A DNA stretch of 64,000 bases, from the NCBI RefSeq assembly GCF_964204645.1, contig NC_134025.1:20118001-20182000 (forward strand). Reading direction: 5' to 3'. Origin of the DNA: Tubulanus polymorphus (taxonomy: Eukaryota > Nemertea > Palaeonemertea > Tubulaniformes > Tubulanidae). The notes under the pieces were generated by a model. That model worked only from the letters and a program-made list of their open reading frames with translations. It ran no database searches and was not told where the DNA came from. The translations under genes were made by a program, and so were the position numbers. Positions 39,901 to 48,900 of this stretch are shown in pieces. The stretch's first letter is position 1. Each line of letters starts with the position of its first letter.

Positions 39901-42900
39901 GAATAACCGTAGAGTATGCTGTTGATCAGACTGTCGGAAACCGCGGCGGAATAATGGTTTTCGTACTCCGTCCACACCCGTTCGAGCGCTTTCGAGTTCA
40001 TCTTCTTAAGTTGACCTTCGGATTTCTTGATACCTATTTTTGCAAGCAACCCGCTCTGAGAAAGCCCGACAAGTAGCTGCCTGCGCCCTTCCGACTCGTC
40101 GTCTTCGGGTGATTCTACATCCAACCCAATGTCACTCAGTAGTTCGTCGTAGACTTCGTCCATGTTCGCTATATGTTAGTCGTCCGAAATTTAGAATACC
40201 CCGTAGGCGAATGGATACTCGAGGCGCATGACGAGACGGGCCCGATTCCTAGCAGAGAGATCTGCGATCACACGTTCCCTTTTGGTTTTCGGGACGATGT
40301 TGTTTTCACGCAGAGCATCCTTTAAACCATCCTCGTCTTTTTGGTGGTACAGGACTAACATTCTCAGGTTTTCTCGGAAATCTTTCACAACGGCGTTGTA
40401 TTTTTGAGTGAGCACCCACACTGAGATATTCAGATGACGGCCCGAGAACGCGAGTTTCGTCAATTCGGACGACTTGGTTTTAGTATCCCTCAAGTTGGCA
40501 CAGTCGTCTATAAGAAACAGAGTTTGACAATGAGGATCGCCGTATACTTTGGTGCACGTGGAAAGCAAACCGTCTAGGTCGTTTAACACCGAACCCGGGT
40601 TCATGACGAAGATATTGGGGTCCTTCATCACAAACGATCTATCGTAGGTGGTGTTCTCGAGGAAAGTCGGGCAGAAAATCACTATATTGTGGAATTTGCC
40701 GCGATAGACAGATTGTAGGAGGTCGAGCACGTAGTCCGCAGTTTTTCCGCAGTTCGTTTGCCTCGACACAATCATGTTGAACGGGGGCTGTAACCAAAGC
40801 CTATCCATCTCCGCTATACATTAGAACAGAATCGCCTTTAATTGGTTGTTCTGGATGTTTACTTGGGCGTCGGCTACGACGTAAATGAACATCGTGTACT
40901 CCGTTGTGCTGGTACGGGTGATGGCTAACTGAACGCCGTCCTTTGTGTTGACCAACCTTAGACCAGATCCGTGAAGCGAGTTATCGTCTGTGCTTCTGAG
41001 ATCGATCCACAATGCGTATTTGTCGTCGACGAAGAACGAGAACTCGTCTATGTGCGACTCGTCGGTTTCTTTGGCCGATTCTGGCATCAGAAATCTTCTG
41101 CACTCTTCCCATTGTTGGTAAGGTTTCAGTCCTTGCTTGTAAACTTTGTGAGATATTCCTTCGATCGTGACATCGACGTTCTTGATTTTAGGGTTCTGAA
41201 ACGAGGTGGATTCGGAATCGTACTGCCCGTTGTCAAACTCTTCTTGAAAGAATATCAACAGGCCCTTCATCGACCTTCGGGGAACGTTAACGTTTACGTT
41301 CAGAATTGTTGAGGTTCCCGTGGATTGACTCCTGAAGAACGTGACGTAGTCGTACAAGAAGCTTACCCCGGCGGACAGGTCGCCTTCGATCTGTCTGGCG
41401 AGCTCCGCCGAATGCACGGTGTCGTATTCGAGGGCTATATTTTTCACGGAGTATCCCCATGCCTCCGCACTCCCGTTTACAGTGAACTTGATTTCGTTGA
41501 AAGTGATCTCCCTAACAAAGTCTTCGTTGATTGCGAACGGATAGAAAGGACCGTGGTCCGTGTACAGTTCGAAATCAATGGGTATGGCGTACCTGTTCTT
41601 AAACACCGACTTGATCATCGTTTCCTTGGTGTTGGTTTTCAAGGCGTCTTCTGCATCCGATCTGAGTTTCCTCAAGTTCTCGTTGCCGATTCCTTCCAGA
41701 ATCATGTTACTTCGCCTTTTGTCCGTAAGCCACAGATCTTTGTAGGTCTGGAAGACGAAGCTGTAGTTCAAATCAGATAAGATTTCACCACCCAGTTTGT
41801 CAACAATTCTGGCCATTAGGTTCCTCGAAATGTTGTTCACGAAGAAGTTATTAGCCGGACCCTCTTTGCTGAGGTCGAACGCGAGTTTCAAGCTTCCGGG
41901 TACCAGCAGCGTGTTCACCTGCAGTTTTGGTATCCTTACGTAAAGGGTTTCCCCCGGTGACACGGACGAAGGGTTGTGGGTAATAACCTCGTGGTGTCGA
42001 TCCGCCTTGACACCTAGCGGTGTTCGAATCTGTCTCGAAGGGTTCAAGTGTTTACCGTATGCAGACATAGTAGCTATACTGTAAGCCAGAAAAAACTCGC
42101 TTTTCCGTCTCATGGTAATTCTGACCAGCCACCTTGCTCGATAACCCAGTATGCGAGATTGTCGTTAAAGAACTCCCTCGTTCTAAATGCGATCTCTTCG
42201 ACGTAATAGAGGTTATCGGTGACTCGGAAGAAATGCTTAGCCAGATAGCTAGCGAATGCGATTAACGTGACTATTCGACCCCAGTTTACGCGGTTGTCGG
42301 TGAACATCTTCCAAATCGCTTCCAGATTTATTTCCTCCCAGGCGAAGCCGGACAGAGCCATGAACTGCAAACTGTATCGTTCAATGCCTGCGACCACATT
42401 CCCTTTCAGTTTTCTGCTGAGATCGTTGTCTTGAATAGGCTGCCCGGTAGCATACCATACTATCAAGTCACTCACAGGATGCATTTTGTCTCTACTATAT
42501 ATACCGCAGGAAAATGTTTCCACCAGAATTTGTGTACGATCCATCGTCGCGTTACTCCGTACCGGTGGTACCATTCAAAGACAAGCTCGACTACAGAGGT
42601 GACATTCACAAAGCTTTGACGTCGTTGAGGATACAAGTGTCGAGTAGGGTTGACGATTACTTTCAGACAACTGTACCGGACATATTCAGGATTTACCCGA
42701 TCCGCTTTAACAATCTCGGCGAGTTTCGAGTTTGGAGGCGCACGAACACGAAGTTCTGGCAGAACCAACTCAACTTTGCCATTTGGTGCGCCACAAGCGG
42801 TTGCGGGGTCTCCTGGAAGAACCACATGAACAACTCCTCTCCGTTGGTAACCAGTTTGTTCCGATTTCACGTTTATTATCAAACGAGGAAGATCCTATCG

Positions 42901-45900
42901 GAGATGAAATGTCCCCTACCAGCCAACAGCGGTTTCAACATGCTCGATAATCCCGTGAACGAACTAGCGTTTGAACGTATCTGCGGCGAATTCAATGTCC
43001 CCCAAAACACTGACTTTAGGTATTGGATCGGAGAAGCAGGCGATCTGGGCACGCTTTACACGAAACAGTACCTGAACGAAAAAGGATGGGTTAACTTCGT
43101 GGCACCCGAAAGTCACTGTCTGACCAAAGCCCGGGTGGAACGCCTGAACGACTCCATTCGGGCGTACGTTTACTGCATCCTAGGAGCCCAAGCACAAACT
43201 CGAAACGTCATCGTCGGTGACACCAGTACTGCGTTTGACGCTCAGAAACAATTCTTGGCCCTATTCGAGGACGCCGTACACGGCGAAGGCTCTCAGACTT
43301 TGGTAGATTCCATTCGGCGCTATCAAAACGCTATCAGTCAGACGCACAGTAAACTCGATTTCGCCGTCGGACCAAACCTCTACCTGATGCCGAGTGACAT
43401 GGTGCTGAAAATGGGAAGCTTGGTACGCTACAATAACAACATTAGAGTGGCTACCGACAAAATGAAGTTCGGAATCGATGACGTCAATGAGGCACGGCCA
43501 CCGCCAAAAATAGTTACCACGGAAAAGAGCAAAGTGGTTCGCGATATGCAAACAGCAGTACGCGAGGCCCCTCCCCCACCTAGGCCCTCACATCCTCCCA
43601 ACACTCCTCTTACGGTCAGACAAAAGGACAAACTAGCGTTCGCGTTAGGTACAGCAGTAATCGTAGCGTCTGGTGTGCATTTTCTCAAGAAGTAGGTATA
43701 GGGAAAGATGGAAGAGGTTTGGACGAAACACGGCTACTCGTCGGCCCTGAAACTGTACAGAATTATGAAAAAGCGTGATCCCGGTGTTACGTTCGCAGAA
43801 GTTGACAAGTTTGTATCGGCGAAGAAGACTTATCAGCTACATAAAAAGACGCGCAGACAAATTCAAGGACATATCGTAGCCTACTGCGAGAACTGCCTTT
43901 GGTTCGCGGACCTACTGGATCTGTCGAACTACGGTCGACGAAACAAGGGATACAAGTGGATTCTACTTTGCGTTGACGTATTCACTCGAAAGGCCTACGC
44001 GCAGCCGTTGAAAAAGAAGACCAAGGAAGCCGTCAAAGAGGGATTCGAGGCAATCATGGAAGGTCTCGGCGAGGAGAAAGTGACTCTAGTCACCGATTCT
44101 GAATCGGAGTTTCTAAACAAACCGATGCAAGAACTGTTTAGGACGCTGGGAATTGAACACAGGACTGTTGATGTTGGCGACCACAAAGCGCTTGGCATCA
44201 TCGACAGGCTGTCTAGGACGATAAAGGAGATCATTTTCAAGGATTTCACCGAAAGAGAAACCGTCGTGTGGTACGATCGTTTGCCAGATTACGTAGATGG
44301 CTACAACGCTACACCTCACGGGGGTATTTCAGATATGACTCCCGAAGAGGCCGGAGAATCCCGAAATGAAGAAAGGTTACTGTTCGAAAATATCGGCAAA
44401 TCCGAACCCCCTAAGAGCCCGTTCAAGCCAGGCGACAGCGTAAGGAAAAAGCTGAAAAGACCCGTGTTCAAAAAGGGTTCAAACAGTGCACTCCCTCGCG
44501 TCTGTGGAAGGCTTAAAAGGGGTCCTCGATAATGGAGAATCAGCTAGGTTGGACGATCTGCAACTAGTGATACCTCCAGCTGAAGAGAAGACGACGGTAG
44601 ACGCTGTGTCCGTAGCCGACAAAGAGCACAAGATAGAGCAGACTATCAAGCACAAGGAGGGTTTGTCACCCGAAGCGGTAATGCCCTCGAATAGCAGGTA
44701 CAGCCTGCGATCTAAAGCTCGTTGAGCAATTCCTCGACGTACTCGTCCAACGGAGTCCTGGCATTTTTGTGGCCGTAAGCGAGCGTAGCGATACCATCGT
44801 CGGCGATCCACCTCTTACTGTCGAAGGGACTGAGACTCTGCTTTGTCATACGCAGGCCGTACATTTTGTGACCCTCGCTTCTCAGCATATTCATTCCGTG
44901 CTGGAAGACCTTCTTTTGGAACAGACATTCCTTGTATTGCTCGTGGCGGATCTGTTTCTTCACCACGTTCTTTTTCACACCCTTGGCCTTCTTGATGTTA
45001 GTCTGATCGGCTTTTAAGATGCTGTACATCTTCGGTCTGAGCCCGACGTACTCCTGGATGGGTGTACCCGCGCACTCGTCTTTCATCTTACCTAGAACCT
45101 TCTTGTTGACGTTGCTATGCAGCGGGTGATTTCCCGGGTAATCGCTAGTATCGTAAAGGTCGTTGTTCGATTCCATGTCTTCGTAGATGTCTTCCGTCTC
45201 AATCTCTAGCAGAAGACTGTCGGTGTCAGTGTACAGCAATCGAGTACAATCGCCGTATACCTGTTTCATGTGGTTATAGTAGAAGTCGTACATCAGCAGC
45301 TTGCTGAGATCGAGCACAGACATCCCTACGTAAACGGGCCTATTCAGGTACAGATTAGTCTTGTACATGTGCATCGCGGCAAGATCGTCGTCAAACACCT
45401 TGGACCTGGCGAAGTTCGGCTTGGCTATCAACTTCCTCAACCTGTCTTCCTCGTTTCATCTGACAAGCTTCACGTCTACCCTGCGTCTAAGATTTTCCAT
45501 GGTCTTGCCGAATACGGAGTTATTCATCAGCTTGTACAGGTTCTTCTCGAAGTCGCTGGTTGCTAGCTTTCTTAGTTTTGTGTTCAGTCTTATATACGGC
45601 TCCATCCACGGCGATTGGTCGAATTCGAGGGCGCGATGAATCTTTGTGAGCTTCAGTCCTAGCTCCAGGTACAACTTAAGGTTCCTGTAATGAACGACGT
45701 ATCTCTCCTTGTTGCGGAGATTAGGCACCAGTTTTTCCGTTTCGGTCGAACCCCCCAGTCTTCCTAACAGATCTTGCTGGTACTGCGACATCCAAGCTTC
45801 TTGAACCTTAAGCCTTTCCGGTGCCAGTGGGTACTCGTTGTGCGAGTCGTGCAGCCCCCTGGGGTATTCCAAGTCTACCTCTAGAATGTAACCTTTCTCT

Positions 45901-48900
45901 GCGTCATCCGGATGTCCCGATACATTGAGTTCTTGCGGCCTTTCAACCCACTCGAATCCGCCCGTAGGCAGGTGTTGCGACATAGCCCAGCCATATAAGA
46001 TATTCGCGTCAAGGTACATTACGTGTGTCGTCGGCTTCTTTGGATCGTGACCGGGAACCAAAGGATTGTTGGCCCTGCAGTGGCGTTTGCTGACCATGGA
46101 AATGCCACCTCGCAGACCCTTTTCGATGAATAAGAACTGGTCGTAGTCCATTAAGAGCTCTAGTTTAACCTCTGTTTTCTTAAGTAGAGCGTCCCAGCTA
46201 AGACCCGGGCTGGTGTAATACTGTGCGGGATCTAGGCCGTACTGCTTCACGCAAGTGGACCTGAAATTCTCGAATACATCGGCGAGAAGAACCGTATCGG
46301 TCCTCAGATAGAGGTCGTGGTAGTCACCCATAGTACGGCACTGAAACTGAAACTACGGCACTAGTCTTGATCGCTGATTCCCGCCTCTGATAGCTTGCTG
46401 TAGAAGGCTCCTTTTGACGGAAGCTGGGTATCCTGGAATTTCTCCCAACTGTCCATGTACTCGTATGGGTATACGCCCTTTCTCAGTAACAGCTCTAGTT
46501 TTTCAGGTACAGGTTCGGCCGCGGCTGTCAGCGTAAAGCTCCCCTTAGCGGCTGACGCAACCAGTCTGTCAGTCTGTCAGGTGGGGCCAGCAAGAACTGC
46601 ACAGAATCGATGAACCGCAAATTACCGAGACTGAATGAGATGTACTTCTCCATGTTATTCGGGATGCACGTTATCTTTCCTTCAGTCCGACAGATTGCCT
46701 GCATGATGAGATGAGAGTCGTAACCGCGGAGGTTGTGAAACACAGCCGGTATAGGCGTGTATTTCGCGGACAGTCGCAACTTGAGATTGCACTCGTTGTG
46801 GGCCGGGCCCCGGTAGTCACCCGTTATGTGATCGTGATCCCTGACCCGATCCTCATAGAGTGGTTTGTCGCATACGTAGCAATTTTCCGCTTCCTCGAAT
46901 GACGTTTGCTCCTCCCGAGTAGTTACCATAGGCGCGGGATGGGCGAGCACGCCCTTGATTTTCTCCTCTTCCCCTTGGAGGTGCTGAAGGAATACCGCCG
47001 CAGCGTCTTGGCCTCTATAAAGGACGGGTGGTTCTTGTTTACCGTCGCTTCTCACTACCACGTACGAGAACCCGCACGCCTTGTGAAGTTGAGTCTTTTC
47101 GCTACCTTTCTGGTTAGGGTTCCTTCCCGGCCCCTCGAATTTGGTTGTAATGGCTTCGAAGTCGGCATAGATGACGAACGGAATCTTGAGCTGCTTGTGA
47201 TGATTGGTGAACCGCAGCACTTTGTCCTCCTCCGAGGGCATACTGGTACGCATCGGACCTCCGTTGACTCCTCGACAATCTGACCTGTGCCTCTCCAGGA
47301 GATCTTCTCTGGTGAAACAATGAAGGCACCGCTCGCAGCAGTGTTTCCTCCCTTCAAACTTACTCTGGGTGAACAACAGGCGATTGAGGTCTTTGATCCA
47401 TGTGTAATGCTGTTTCTCACCGCTCTCTACGAGTAGCAAGTTAATTCTAGGAATGGGGGCCGGGCCATCGCTGATATGCAGTGGGTACACGCCTTTGTCA
47501 TACCCGAACACGTTGATTGCCAGTCCGTTTTGTCGTTCGACCATAGGAATCTGACTCAATGGTGTTGGTGAATCGATGCCTGTAAAGTCAAGCTGGTCCC
47601 AGTGATTCGCATACTTCGATGGCCTCCGGGGGTCTCTCTCTACGGGGTATTTCGAGGCCAGTATTGACCACTTAAGGCAGTGATCATCTCTATTTTTGAC
47701 ATTTACGACGGCGTGTCTTCTCTTGACTGCGACGGGGAGGTCGATATAAGAACCGCCTCTCAACGGTTGATATCTGGCGATATTCAGGAATAGTTCGACT
47801 ACCCTCTCTACAGCCCATCCGGAACCTTCTCTCATATAATTCTCAATACTCTGTAAAACCCTAGCTTCAGCTTTACCCAACTCCTCATTTATGTTAGCCG
47901 CCTTCGATAGAACGTATTGCTTCGACCAGAAGGGCGGCTCGACGTGCGCATAGGTGCCGTCGTTCTTCTCCTTCCTCAACGAAACCCGCAGAGCAATGGA
48001 GAATTTTACACCCTTAAGGTCAATGATCTCCTCGACTAACTTCTCCCTTACATTGTTCCGCTGTTCGCGCAAGAATATCGACGGATCAGTCACATCGGTG
48101 GCTGGTCTCAAAACCCAGGCCCTCAGATAATTTTGGATAGCAAACGGGGCCCTATGAAACGCGGGTTCTGGCTCCGGTAGAATCTCATCCCAAATCGGAT
48201 CATCGTCCGGTATAATGTTTTCTACCTTGTACTTGGGTTTTCTGGGGGCGGGTTTTGGCTTTCTCGGAGCAGGCGTCGGTCTGCGGGTCAACTGGTTGAT
48301 GGCATCGGCATATGTTACGACAGTAATCTGCCCGTCTCGAAGTAAATCGGTCAGACTTTTTACCGCGCTGTCCATCTTGCTTTCGCATATATGAGAAATA
48401 TATGTCTCTAAATGGAAATTTTTGGGGGGCCCCTCGTCAGAAGTCGGCACACGCCGAATGTTGGCCGGGCCTGGCCATGTCCAAGGGACATGACTCTGGT
48501 TGCCTGCCGATGTCTTGGTTGTTTGCCGGCTTCTGCGTCAGCATAGAACTTTCTAGGCTATTTCGCAATCAGGTGGCAGCGCACCGCTGATAGCGTCAGC
48601 TTAAGAGGTGAATTCCAGGTCAGAGCGTTTCACATACTTGTATATACTGTAAATATCTATGTAAATAACACTTTGTTGTAGGTGCATTATAGCGGTTGGT
48701 TTATAGGGGCCGGAGGGGGTTTGCCGGCCCCTTGGTGTGTTTTCCATGGTCCACAGGGGTTGTCTTCTTAGGGTATTTAGGTGGAGAAAAAGCTTTGAGA
48801 GGGTACACGGTACACCGGGGTAAGGATAGGCTGCGCCAGAACCGGGGTCGGGCTGCGCCAGAACCGCGGTCCACAGGGGTTTTCTTCTTAGGGTATTTAG

